Translations under genes and position numbers: made by a program
Shown: positions 1 to 7,675 of the stretch, piece after piece
Layout of the letters: each line of letters opens with the position of its first letter
How positions within the stretch are numbered: position 1 is the stretch's first letter
From: Flavobacteriales bacterium
Lineage (GTDB): Bacteria > Bacteroidota > Bacteroidia > Flavobacteriales > UA16
Length of the DNA: 31,112 bases
Direction of reading: 5' to 3'
Assembly: GCA_028141885.1 (NCBI GenBank)
Contig: JAOIQU010000016.1
Coordinates: 1-31,112 of the forward strand
Notes under the pieces: generated by a model
Database searches by the model: none
Told to the model about the DNA's origin: nothing
The model's input: only the letters and a program-made list of their open reading frames with translations

Positions 1-2
1 TG

Positions 3-1397
3 GCGGGCACTGCACAGGGAGCCGGCATCAAGTTTGAGGATTTGGCTTCTGGTACGTACACCTACGCGGTGTTGAACAACGGCAACTTCACTTGCGGTGC
101 CCAAACTGGACAACACACTGTGGTACGTCCAACCGATTTGGAATTGGAAACCACGGTTCAAAACGATTGCGGTGAAGGCGGTTCCGTTCAAGCCAATGTG
201 ACCAATGCAACGTCTGACGTGACCTACACCTGGAACCACGGTCAGACGGGAGCTGAATTGACGCAACTGGCAAATGGCCGGTACACTGTGATCGCACAAG
301 ATGAAGCAGGTTGTGCAGACACTGCCACTGTGATGGTGGTGCGTGCGCCACAGGTTCAGGTTGCTTCTACCACTGGCTTGTGCGATGGCAGCACCGACAT
401 GCGCATTGACATCGATTCCAACAGCGATACAGCCGTTTGGAACATCAAGTTGAACGATGCCTTGGGCAACCCCCAGGGAACGGCCTTGAATGTGACCGCA
501 CCATTTTCATTCAACGTGGTTGCCGCTGGCACGTACAACGTGCAGGTGATACCCTTGAACGGGTTGGGTTGTGGCATCCAAACGCACGAAGCCGTCGTGA
601 CGCCAGCGTCGAACTTGGCAGTGACTGCAAACGCCACCCAAATGACATGTGGTGACGTGGATGCGGGCGCCATCGAGTTGAACATCACCGGCGCGTACGG
701 TGACGCACAAGTGGCATGGGAGCACGGCGCTGAAGGCGCGACTTTGACCGAGTTGGCTGGCGGCGACTACCGCGCTATGGTGACCGACGAAAACGGTTGC
801 ACTCAAGACGTCGAGGTGTCTTTGAACGAGAGCCCCACGGTGATCGCCGACTTCACGGCCCCCACCACGGGTTTGACTGCCGATGCCGGCAACGACGGTT
901 TCACCGTGATGTTCACCAACACTTCTGAGGGCAACTTCACTGAACAAACGTGGACGTTCGTGCACGCCGGTGAGGAGAGCCAGAACTTCCACGAGGCGTT
1001 CACCTTCGAAGCCGCTGGTGCTTACGATGTGATGTTGGAAGTGCGCAACGACCAATGTGCGGACATCGTTCGCAAGCGTGTGGTGGTTGAAGGCAACGCC
1101 ACTGAAAGCCACGAGGAAACGTTGGAGGACGTGGTCTCAGGTGTGGAGGAAGAGATCGTCTTCAACACGAACAATCCAGTGATGACTTCAGAAGGATGGA
1201 TGATTGATTTGGGCACAGAGGGTGAAGGCATGACCATGATGGCTTACGACTTGACAGGACGCCAGTTGTGCAACGCCAATGCAGCCAACGGCGGCGGCCA
1301 GATCTTCATCGAGAACAACCAATGGCCCAGCGTGGTGTTGCTGCGTTTGGTTCACGAACCAACGAACACCATGCGCACTTGGAAAATGGTTCGATAA
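3..1397 (+). CDS. C-terminal part of a large T9SS-secreted SprB-like adhesin (5' end outside window)
   Basis: The reading frame is open from the first bases of the window, so only the last 464 residues of a larger surface or secreted protein are seen. Two SprB-type repeats are recognisable at roughly visible residues 46-113 and 208-278. Each pairs a Cys near the start with a W-x-HG motif and ends in a G-x-Y block followed by D-E-x-GC. A PKD-like beta-sandwich follows at about 281-363, then an acidic linker. The last ~80 residues resemble a T9SS type A sorting domain (YDLTGRQL core, final short strand ending MVR). Such proteins are exported through T9SS and attached to the cell surface or released; SprB itself is the mobile adhesin of gliding Flavobacteria. 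The exact role is unknown because the N-terminus is missing. The protein is Thr/Val/Asn/Gly-rich, as expected for extracellular repeats. purQ begins 39 bases after the stop. Confidence 0.8.
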   Translation, partial: AGTAQGAGIKFEDLASGTYTYAVLNNGNFTCGAQTGQHTVVRPTDLELETTVQNDCGEGGSVQANVTNATSDVTYTWNHGQTGAELTQLANGRYTVIAQDEAGCADTATVMVVRAPQVQVASTTGLCDGSTDMRIDIDSNSDTAVWNIKLNDALGNPQGTALNVTAPFSFNVVAAGTYNVQVIPLNGLGCGIQTHEAVVTPASNLAVTANATQMTCGDVDAGAIELNITGAYGDAQVAWEHGAEGATLTELAGGDYRAMVTDENGCTQDVEVSLNESPTVIADFTAPTTGLTADAGNDGFTVMFTNTSEGNFTEQTWTFVHAGEESQNFHEAFTFEAAGAYDVMLEVRNDQCADIVRKRVVVEGNATESHEETLEDVVSGVEEEIVFNTNNPVMTSEGWMIDLGTEGEGMTMMAYDLTGRQLCNANAANGGGQIFIENNQWPSVVLLRLVHEPTNTMRTWKMVR

Positions 1398-1424
1398 GGA
1401 CGTGCACAGGAAGGTGAGAATGCC

Positions 1425-1432
1425 GAACTTCG
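1425..1432 (+). promoter_or_regulatory. Candidate -7 box for purQ, 4 bases before ATG
   Basis: GAACTTCG followed by four bases (CATC) and the purQ ATG. It differs at the first position from the TAnnTTCG box seen with the same 4-base spacing before other genes in this window. If used, the transcript would start at or next to the ATG. No clear -33 TTTG is visible. The assignment rests on recurrence only. Confidence 0.35.
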
Positions 1433-1436
1433 CATC

Positions 1437-2129
1437 ATGAAGATTGGTGTTGTCACCTTCCCCGGCTCCAACTGCGACATGGATATGGTCCATGCGCTGA
1501 GCCAAGACCTCGGCTTCAACGTGGTGCAACTCTGGCACAAAGACAGAGATTTGCAAGGCGTTGAAGCCGTTGTGCTTCCCGGCGGTTTCAGCTACGGAGA
1601 CTACCTCCGCAGTGGCGCCATCGCCCGCTTCTCTCCCATCATGGAAGAGGTCGTCTCATTCGCCCATGGAGGCGGACGCGTCATGGGGGTCTGCAATGGA
1701 TTTCAAATCCTTTGCGAGGCAGGCCTGTTGCCCGGTACACTCCGACACAACGAAAGCAGAAAGTTTATCTGTCGGAACGTGCTCCTCAAGCCCGTGTCTC
1801 GCACCGCGGCCGTGTCTGCAGGTTGCGACACGGAAACGCCACTCGTGATTCCCATCGCCCACGGTGAAGGCAATTACTTCATTGGTGACGATGGTTTGAA
1901 AAGCCTTCAAGACAACGACCAAATCCTGTTCCAATACTGTGACGAGCAAGGCAACGTCAACGCCATGAGCAATCCCAATGGCGCCCTCCTCAACATCGCG
2001 GGGGTTTGCAATGAAGGGAAGAATGTCTTTGGCATGATGCCCCACCCAGAACGCGCTTGCAGCGACGATCTTGCCAACGCCGATGGTCGCGCGATTCTGC
2101 AGGGATTGGCCGAGCAGGTGCTCGCCTGA
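1437..2129 (+). CDS. purQ: Phosphoribosylformylglycinamidine synthase, glutaminase subunit PurQ
   Basis: This 230-residue protein is the class I glutamine amidotransferase subunit that supplies ammonia from glutamine to PurL (FGAR to FGAM, step 4 of IMP synthesis, cytoplasm). The nucleophile elbow GVCNGFQ places the catalytic Cys at 86, and MMPHPER near the C-terminus gives His203 and Glu205. The N-terminal FPGSNCD and LPGGFSYGDYLR blocks are characteristic of PurQ. Length matches the stand-alone PurQ of the small PurL/PurS/PurQ system. It could also work with a PurL lacking its own glutaminase domain; no purL or purS lies in the window. The ATG at 1437 is the only sensible start, because the family begins directly with K-I/V-G-V-V-x-F-P-G-S-N. 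It stands alone between the adhesin gene and dxs, with 110 bases before dxs. Confidence 0.96.
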   Translation: MKIGVVTFPGSNCDMDMVHALSQDLGFNVVQLWHKDRDLQGVEAVVLPGGFSYGDYLRSGAIARFSPIMEEVVSFAHGGGRVMGVCNGFQILCEAGLLPGTLRHNESRKFICRNVLLKPVSRTAAVSAGCDTETPLVIPIAHGEGNYFIGDDGLKSLQDNDQILFQYCDEQGNVNAMSNPNGALLNIAGVCNEGKNVFGMMPHPERACSDDLANADGRAILQGLAEQVLA

Positions 2130-2190
2130 CCAACCTCCACAAAACTGATGATCAAGACGGTCTTGGCGTCTTTTGGGGTGAAAGGAAACC

Positions 2191-2229
2191 TCAAGGGGTT
2201 AGATTTGTTACTTCCCCTCAACCCCTTGA
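2191..2229 (+). repeat. Perfect 10-bp inverted repeat just upstream of dxs
   Basis: TCAAGGGGTT at 2191-2200 is exactly complementary to AACCCCTTGA at 2220-2229, separated by 19 bases. The right arm ends 10 bases before the dxs ATG. The left arm overlaps the first base of a TAnnTTTG -7 match, and the right arm would lie in the 5' leader. It could be an operator for a dimeric regulator or an RNA hairpin next to the start codon. There is no U-tract, so a terminator is unlikely. Confidence 0.45.
2200..2207 (+). promoter_or_regulatory. Candidate -7 promoter element of dxs
   Basis: TAGATTTG matches the Bacteroidota -7 consensus TAnnTTTG exactly and lies 32 bases before the dxs ATG. A TTTTG lies at 2171-2175, but its 24-base spacing is longer than the usual 19-21, so the -33 element is doubtful. 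Confidence 0.4.
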
Positions 2230-2239
2230 TCGCCAAACA

Positions 2240-4192
2240 ATGGACGCTTACGCCGCCGGCCCTTTCCTCTCGCAGATTGAACATCCTGCGGACCTTCGGG
2301 CCAAATTCAAGCCTGAGGACTTGCAACAAGTTTCTGACGAGTTGCGGCAATTCATCGTCGATGTTGTTTCGGAAAAAGGCGGCCACTTCGGGGCAAGTTT
2401 GGGGGTGGTGGAGCTCACCGTGGCTTTGCACTACGCCTTCAACACACCAGAAGACCAAATCGTTTGGGACGTGGGGCACCAAGCTTATGGACATAAGATC
2501 CTGACGGGACGCCGCGAGCGATTCCACACGAACAGACAATACCAAGGGCTGAGTGGATTCCCCAAGAGAAGCGAGAGCGAGTACGACACCTTCGGCGTGG
2601 GGCACAGCAGCACAAGTGTCAGTGCAGCCCTGGGCATGGCTGTGGGCAGCCGACACAACGGAAAACGCGACGTGCAACACGTGGCCGTCATTGGTGATGG
2701 TGCGATGACGGCGGGATTGGCCTTCGAAGGATTGAATCACGGCGGTGTGGAAGACACCAACATGCTGGTCATTCTCAACGACAATTGCATGTCGATCGAC
2801 CCCAACGTCGGGGCGTTGAAGGAGTACCTGACCGACATCACCACCTCGCACACTTACAACAAAGTGAAGGATGAGGTTTGGGAACTGTTGGGAAGAATCA
2901 GCAAGTTTGGGCCCAATGCGCAAGCCATTGCCCAAAAAGTCGAAAATGCGATTAAGAGCGCGGTCCTGAAGCAAAGCAACCTGTTTGAATCGCTGAACTT
3001 CCGGTACTTCGGTCCGGTCGACGGACACGACGTCGAATACTTGTCCAAGGTGCTCGAAGATTTGAAGGACATCCCCGGTCCCAAACTCCTCCACGTGGTG
3101 ACGCGTAAGGGCGCGGGATATGCTCCCTCCGAAGAAGGAAGCGCGACCATTTGGCACGCGCCAGGGCTGTTCAACAAAGAAACAGGCGAGATCCTCAAAG
3201 GCTCGGACAGCACGCCCAAACCTCCCAAGTTCCAGGATGTGTTTGGCCACAGCATCATCGAATTGGCCAAGGCCGACCGACGCATTGTCGGCGTCACCCC
3301 GGCCATGCCTTCAGGATGCAGCTTGAAGTACATGATGCAAGAGATGCCCGACCGGGCGTTTGACGTGGGCATTGCCGAGCAGCACGCTGTGACGTTCAGC
3401 GCGGGCATGGCCACCCGTGGCCTCGTGCCCTTCTGCAACATTTACTCGAGCTTCATGCAACGGGCGTACGACCAGGTCATCCATGACGTGGCCATCCAAA
3501 ATCTGCACGTGGTGTTCTGTCTGGATCGCGGTGGTTTGGTGGGTGCAGACGGTCCCACGCACCATGGTGCCTACGATATGGCCTACATGCGTTGCATTCC
3601 CAATCTCGTGGTGAGCGCTCCGATGGACGAGCAAGAATTGCGGAATCTCATGTACACGGCTTCGCAAAAGCACGACGGACCCTTTGTGATTCGCTACCCA
3701 CGTGGAACCGGGTCCATGGTCGAATGGCAAACGCCATTTGAAGCCGTTGAGATCGGTCGAGGTCGGCGCTTGCGCAACGGAGAAGACATCGCCCTTCTCA
3801 GCATCGGTGCCATCGGCACAGAAGTGTCCAAGGCTGCCGACGCACTGGCCAAGCGTGGCGTCAATCCCGCCCATTACGACATGCGCTTCGTCAAGCCATT
3901 GGACGAAACCATGCTTCACGAAGTGTTCAGTCGTTTCAAAGATGTCATCACCATCGAAGACGGATGCGTGCAAGGCGGCATGGGCAGTGCCGTGGCCGAA
4001 TGGGCCATGGAACAGGGGTATGCCTCACGCGTTGCGCGACTCGGGGTGCCTGACCGCTACATCGAACACGGCACACAGGCCCAACTCTACAAAGAATGCG
4101 GGTACGACGCGGATGCCATTACCGACAAGGCCGTTGAAATGTGCGAAGCACGCGCGGCCAAGTCCTCCGATTCCGGCATGCGAATTGCCTGA
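2240..4192 (+). CDS. dxs: 1-deoxy-D-xylulose-5-phosphate synthase
   Basis: This 650-residue ThDP-dependent transketolase-like enzyme condenses pyruvate and glyceraldehyde-3-phosphate to DXP, the entry step of the MEP isoprenoid pathway and a precursor source for thiamine and pyridoxal. The ThDP/Mg motif begins GDGAMTAG at 152-159 and closes with NDN at 180-182. The catalytic Glu of GIAEQHAVT is residue 380, followed by the conserved DRGGLVGADGPTHHG block. Length fits the family (about 620-650). The ATG at 2240 was chosen because the protein then begins just ahead of the usual first block (HPADLRAKF); the frame extends upstream into purQ without family similarity. ispG, a later step of the same pathway, is encoded at 17.5 kb. 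The start is preceded by an inverted repeat and a -7 box, so transcription independent of purQ is likely. Confidence 0.96.
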   Translation: MDAYAAGPFLSQIEHPADLRAKFKPEDLQQVSDELRQFIVDVVSEKGGHFGASLGVVELTVALHYAFNTPEDQIVWDVGHQAYGHKILTGRRERFHTNRQYQGLSGFPKRSESEYDTFGVGHSSTSVSAALGMAVGSRHNGKRDVQHVAVIGDGAMTAGLAFEGLNHGGVEDTNMLVILNDNCMSIDPNVGALKEYLTDITTSHTYNKVKDEVWELLGRISKFGPNAQAIAQKVENAIKSAVLKQSNLFESLNFRYFGPVDGHDVEYLSKVLEDLKDIPGPKLLHVVTRKGAGYAPSEEGSATIWHAPGLFNKETGEILKGSDSTPKPPKFQDVFGHSIIELAKADRRIVGVTPAMPSGCSLKYMMQEMPDRAFDVGIAEQHAVTFSAGMATRGLVPFCNIYSSFMQRAYDQVIHDVAIQNLHVVFCLDRGGLVGADGPTHHGAYDMAYMRCIPNLVVSAPMDEQELRNLMYTASQKHDGPFVIRYPRGTGSMVEWQTPFEAVEIGRGRRLRNGEDIALLSIGAIGTEVSKAADALAKRGVNPAHYDMRFVKPLDETMLHEVFSRFKDVITIEDGCVQGGMGSAVAEWAMEQGYASRVARLGVPDRYIEHGTQAQLYKECGYDADAITDKAVEMCEARAAKSSDSGMRIA

Positions 4193-4223
4193 TTCAGTCC
4201 TTTCTCGCGAGGTTCCCGTGACG

Positions 4224-4231
4224 TAGTTTCG
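4224..4231 (+). promoter_or_regulatory. Candidate -7 box of the DUF2480-polA operon, 4 bases before ATG
   Basis: TAGTTTCG is followed by GGAG and the ATG at 4236. TTTC lies 19 bases upstream of the box, close to the -33 TTTG of Bacteroidota promoters. The position predicts a transcript with essentially no leader. The GGAG is too close to the ATG to act as a Shine-Dalgarno sequence. Confidence 0.5.
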
Positions 4232-4235
4232 GGAG

Positions 4236-4745
4236 ATGGAAGAACCCATTGTCAACCGCGTTGAAGAGAGTGGCCTGATTCAAGTCGATTTGGGGAAACT
4301 TCTGACGCCACGACCAACGGCATCCGTGGATTTGTCCGAGTGGCTCGACCAGGGCATCGTGCTTCGAGAAAAAGCCTTTCGTCAGCAGGTTGCCGAGTGG
4401 GACGCTTCCCAGCTTGAAGGTCACGTTGTGGCCATGCACTGCAGCTCCGATGCAATCCTTCCCGATTGGGCGTGGATGCTCGTGGCGGCCAAACTGCAGT
4501 CCCTTGACACGTTCTCGCTTGTGGGTTCGCTCAACGAAGCCCAAACCCACGCATGGAGACTCGCCGTTCAATCCGTCGAACTCGACACCTACCGCGACCA
4601 AAGGGTCATCGTGAAAGGGTGTGCCACTGCAGGTGGGCCTGCCACACTCGTCGCCTTCACCCAGCACATCGGAACCGTGGTGCGCAGCCTCATGTTTGGC
4701 GAGGCGTGCAGCGCAGTCCCCCTGGTCAAGAATCCCAAGAAATGA
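4236..4745 (+). CDS. DUF2480 family protein, unknown function
   Basis: This 169-residue soluble protein has no signal peptide or membrane segment. It matches what I recall of DUF2480, a family almost confined to Bacteroidota: the opening EEPIVNRVEESGLIQVDL, the middle WLDQGIVLREKAFR, the Cys-containing block HCSSDAILPDWAWMLVA, and the ending RDQRVIVKGC followed by FGEACSAVPL. Three conserved-looking cysteines (in HCSSD, KGCAT and EACSA) could indicate metal or redox chemistry, but this is inference. The family is often found near iron-sulfur assembly genes in other genomes. Here it overlaps polA by four bases (ATGA), so the two are probably translationally coupled. The ATG at 4236 gives the family's usual N-terminus. 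Function is not known. Confidence 0.85.
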   Translation: MEEPIVNRVEESGLIQVDLGKLLTPRPTASVDLSEWLDQGIVLREKAFRQQVAEWDASQLEGHVVAMHCSSDAILPDWAWMLVAAKLQSLDTFSLVGSLNEAQTHAWRLAVQSVELDTYRDQRVIVKGCATAGGPATLVAFTQHIGTVVRSLMFGEACSAVPLVKNPKK

Positions 4746-7573
4746 TCACCCCTCCCTCCGACAAGAAACTGTTTTTGGTGGACGCTTACGCCCTAATTTT
4801 TCGGGCGTATTACGCGTTCATCAAAAATCCACGCATCAACACCAAAGGCATGAACACGTCGGCGGTGTTTGGCTTCACAAACGCCCTGATGGAGGTCATT
4901 CGCTCGGAAAAACCCACGCACTTGGCCGTGGTGTTTGACCCCCCCGGCCCCACGCTGAGAAGCGAACAATTCGAGGCCTACAAGGCCAACCGCGACGAAA
5001 CGCCAGAAGACATCAAGCTGAGCGTGCCTTGGATTGTGCGAATCCTCGAAGGCATGCGCATTCCGGTGCTTCAAGCGCCCGGATATGAGGCCGACGACTT
5101 GATCGGATGTTTGGCCAAACGCGCCGAAAAGGAGGGCTTCGATGTCTTCATGATGACGCCAGACAAAGATTTTGCCCAGTTGGTGAGCGACAAAATCCGG
5201 ATGTTTCGCCCTGGGCGTGGCGGAAACCCGGCAAGCGTTTGGGGCCCTGAAGAGGTGAAAGAACGGTACGGCCTCGAGCGCCCTGAACAAGTCATTGACT
5301 TGCTTGGCCTGATGGGCGACTCTGCGGACAACATTCCTGGGGTCCCCGGGGTGGGAGAAAAAACCGCCATCAAGTTTTTGCAAGCTTATGGGTCCATGGA
5401 AGGGCTTTACGAGCACGTCGACGAGCTCAAAGGCAAAATGAAGGAGAAGGTGGAAGCCAACAAAGAACTCGCCTTTTTGAGCCGGGAATTGGCCACGATT
5501 GTGGTGGACATTGATTTTGCCGAAGATTTCGCCGCCATGGCCATGGAGCCCGCCGATGCCAGCGCGCTGGCGCCCGTGCTGGAAGAACTCGAATTCCGCA
5601 CCTTGGCCAAGCGGTTGCTCGGCGAGGCCTTCACCGCGGCCCCTTCACGACCCGCCTCGACTTCGGTGGCTTCGGCGGCGGCGACGGCAGCAGCTTCGGA
5701 TTCCAGCGACGACGGCCAACTCAGCATGTTCGACGCCGCTTTGGACGTCGCGCCTGCAGTGTCGACCCTTGATGCCTTGGACAAGGAAGCGTCCAACTAT
5801 GCCCTCGTGGACGACCCGTCGGCCATGAACGACTTGGTGACTGCGTTGCGCAAGGCGGGTCGATTTGCGTTTGACACAGAAACCTCTGGATTGAATGCCA
5901 TGGCGGCCTCCCTTGTGGGGATGTCGTTCAGCGCAGAATCAGGCACCGGAAGCTACGTGCCCGTACATGGCCGTTCGTGGGAAGACATCCGCAATGTGTT
6001 CCAACCCTTGTTGGAAGATCCCGAAGTCACCATCGTGGGACAGAACCTCAAGTTTGATGGCAAAATCATGGCGAGACATGGTGTGGATTTGACCCGAGCA
6101 AAGCTCGAAGACACCATGGTGGCGCACTACCTCCTGGAGCCCGACCAGCCCCACGGGATGGATGCGCTGGCGCAGGTATTTTTGGGCTACCAGTGCATCC
6201 CCATCACCGATTTGATTGGGAAGAAAGGCAAGAACCAAAAATCCATGGCCGACCTGCCACCGGAAGACGTGGTTGACTACGCATGTGAGGACGCGGATGT
6301 GACGTTGCGTTTGGCGGATGTACTCATGCCCAAACTTGCCGAAGAAGGCCTCGACGGCCTGTTCCGCGACATTGAAATGCCCCTTTTGTCCGTGTTGATG
6401 CACATGGAAATGGAAGGAGTCGCACTTGACACCAACCACCTGTCCCAATTCAGCGCCACGCTTGCCGAAAACCTTGACGCGCTTCAGACGTCCATCCAAG
6501 GCCATGCCGGCATTCCATTCAACGTGGACTCTCCCAAGCAGCTGGGTGAAGTGCTTTTTGAGCACTTGGAGATCCCCGCCAAGGTGAAGAAAACCAAGAC
6601 GGGCCAATACCCCACGAGTGAAGCAGTCCTGAGCAAACTCAAAGACAAGCACCACATTGTGGCCGAGGTGTTGGAGTACCGAAAGTTGAAAAAACTGAGG
6701 TCCACCTACGTCGAGCCTTTGCCCGCACTGATTCTCGAGGAAACAGGACGGGTGCACACCACGTACATGCAAGTCGTCGCCGCCACAGGCCGATTGAGCA
6801 GCAAGGACCCCAACCTTCAGAACATTCCCATTCGCACAGAACAAGGCCGCGAGATCCGAAAAGCCTTCGTGCCTCGTGACCAAGACCACGTGCTTGTTGC
6901 CGCCGATTACAGCCAGGTGGAATTGCGCATCGCCGCTGCCATGAGCAAAGAACGAGGACTCATTGAGGCCTTCCAGAAAGGGGAAGACATCCACGCCGCC
7001 ACGGCAGCAAAGGTGTTTGGGGTGGCGCTTGAAGACGTCACGCGCGAACAGCGGAGCCAGGCGAAAGCGGTCAATTTTGGAATCCTTTACGGGCAAGGCG
7101 CCTTTGGTCTTGCCGAAACCCTGGGGATTTCGCGGAAGGAAGCCAAGAGCATCATCGACGCGTACCACGCGCAATTCGCTGGCCTTGAAGCCTTCACCCA
7201 AACCTGCGTGGCAGAAGCACGAGAATCAGGCATGGCCAAAACCCTGTTGGGCAGACGCAGGCCCCTCGCCGACATCCACAGCAACAATGCCGTTGTTCGC
7301 GCCTTTGCAGAGCGTAATGCCGTCAACACGCCCATCCAGGGATCTGCTGCCGACATCATCAAGTTGGCCATGATTGACGTGGCGAGAGAAATGCGCGGGA
7401 TGAAGAGCCGTCTGATCATGCAGGTCCATGACGAATTGGTGGTGGATGCCGCCGTGAGTGAACTCGATGAAGTGAAGGGGCTGCTCGTGCGCTGCATGGA
7501 GCGCGCCGTCAAACTTGACGTTCCCCTTGAAGTTGAAGTCTCCCACGGCCAAAACTGGCTCGAGGCTCACTGA
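4742..7573 (+). CDS. polA: DNA polymerase I with intact 5'-3' and 3'-5' exonuclease domains
   Basis: This 943-residue polymerase performs Okazaki-fragment maturation and repair synthesis. The N-terminal 5'-3' exonuclease (about 1-300) carries the acidic metal ligands, including YEADDLIG and GDSADNIPGVPGVG. An Ala/Ser-rich linker follows at about 300-345. The proofreading domain is complete: Exo I D378-T-E380, Exo II NLKFDGK, Exo III YACEDAD. The polymerase domain has motif A DYSQVELRI with catalytic Asp722, motif B RSQAKAVNFGILYG, and motif C QVHDELVVD with Asp897-Glu898. The length agrees with other Bacteroidota PolA. The ATG at 4742 overlaps the stop of the DUF2480 gene (ATGA) and places LFLVDAYALIFRAYYAF at the N-terminus as expected; an upstream in-frame extension runs inside the previous gene and lacks similarity. 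Confidence 0.97.
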   Translation: MITPPSDKKLFLVDAYALIFRAYYAFIKNPRINTKGMNTSAVFGFTNALMEVIRSEKPTHLAVVFDPPGPTLRSEQFEAYKANRDETPEDIKLSVPWIVRILEGMRIPVLQAPGYEADDLIGCLAKRAEKEGFDVFMMTPDKDFAQLVSDKIRMFRPGRGGNPASVWGPEEVKERYGLERPEQVIDLLGLMGDSADNIPGVPGVGEKTAIKFLQAYGSMEGLYEHVDELKGKMKEKVEANKELAFLSRELATIVVDIDFAEDFAAMAMEPADASALAPVLEELEFRTLAKRLLGEAFTAAPSRPASTSVASAAATAAASDSSDDGQLSMFDAALDVAPAVSTLDALDKEASNYALVDDPSAMNDLVTALRKAGRFAFDTETSGLNAMAASLVGMSFSAESGTGSYVPVHGRSWEDIRNVFQPLLEDPEVTIVGQNLKFDGKIMARHGVDLTRAKLEDTMVAHYLLEPDQPHGMDALAQVFLGYQCIPITDLIGKKGKNQKSMADLPPEDVVDYACEDADVTLRLADVLMPKLAEEGLDGLFRDIEMPLLSVLMHMEMEGVALDTNHLSQFSATLAENLDALQTSIQGHAGIPFNVDSPKQLGEVLFEHLEIPAKVKKTKTGQYPTSEAVLSKLKDKHHIVAEVLEYRKLKKLRSTYVEPLPALILEETGRVHTTYMQVVAATGRLSSKDPNLQNIPIRTEQGREIRKAFVPRDQDHVLVAADYSQVELRIAAAMSKERGLIEAFQKGEDIHAATAAKVFGVALEDVTREQRSQAKAVNFGILYGQGAFGLAETLGISRKEAKSIIDAYHAQFAGLEAFTQTCVAEARESGMAKTLLGRRRPLADIHSNNAVVRAFAERNAVNTPIQGSAADIIKLAMIDVAREMRGMKSRLIMQVHDELVVDAAVSELDEVKGLLVRCMERAVKLDVPLEVEVSHGQNWLEAH

Positions 7574-7650
7574 CCTTCACCCTTGCTTGGTACACAAGTC
7601 GACGTGCAGAACTTTTCTGCCCGAAGTCCCGTATGCACTTGAAGCAACCA

Positions 7651-7658
7651 CAATTTCG
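7651..7658 (+). promoter_or_regulatory. Weak candidate -7 box before the 7676 lipoprotein gene
   Basis: CAATTTCG lies 17 bases before the ATG and differs from TAnnTTCG at one position. It is the best promoter-like match in the 102-base gap after polA. That gap also holds a small hairpin (GCAGAA at 7606-7611 with TTCTGC at 7615-7620) without a T-run. Confidence 0.25.
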
Positions 7659-7675
7659 TATCAACCCCAAATCGC

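Noticed and set aside
2153..2174. Possible purQ terminator (AAGACG/CGTCTT stem, then TTTT)
   Set aside because: The stem is only 6 bp with a 7-base loop, and the T-tract is short and followed by GGGG; too weak to call.
2057..2239. N-terminal extension of dxs overlapping purQ
   Set aside because: The extra 61 residues do not resemble DXS, and the region contains the intergenic repeat and promoter match.
1907..3250. 447-codon minus-strand frame opposite purQ/dxs
   Set aside because: It spans the end of purQ and half of dxs and has no recognisable protein features; it is an antisense shadow.
4204..4211. CTCGCGAG 8-bp palindrome before the DUF2480 gene
   Set aside because: Short restriction-site-like palindromes are common in GC-rich DNA; no flanking symmetry.
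5939..7201. 420-codon minus-strand frame opposite polA
   Set aside because: Antisense to the proofreading and polymerase domains; no independent support.
7606..7620. GCAGAA/TTCTGC hairpin after polA
   Set aside because: Short stem with no T-run; could be chance. Noted only as content of the gap.
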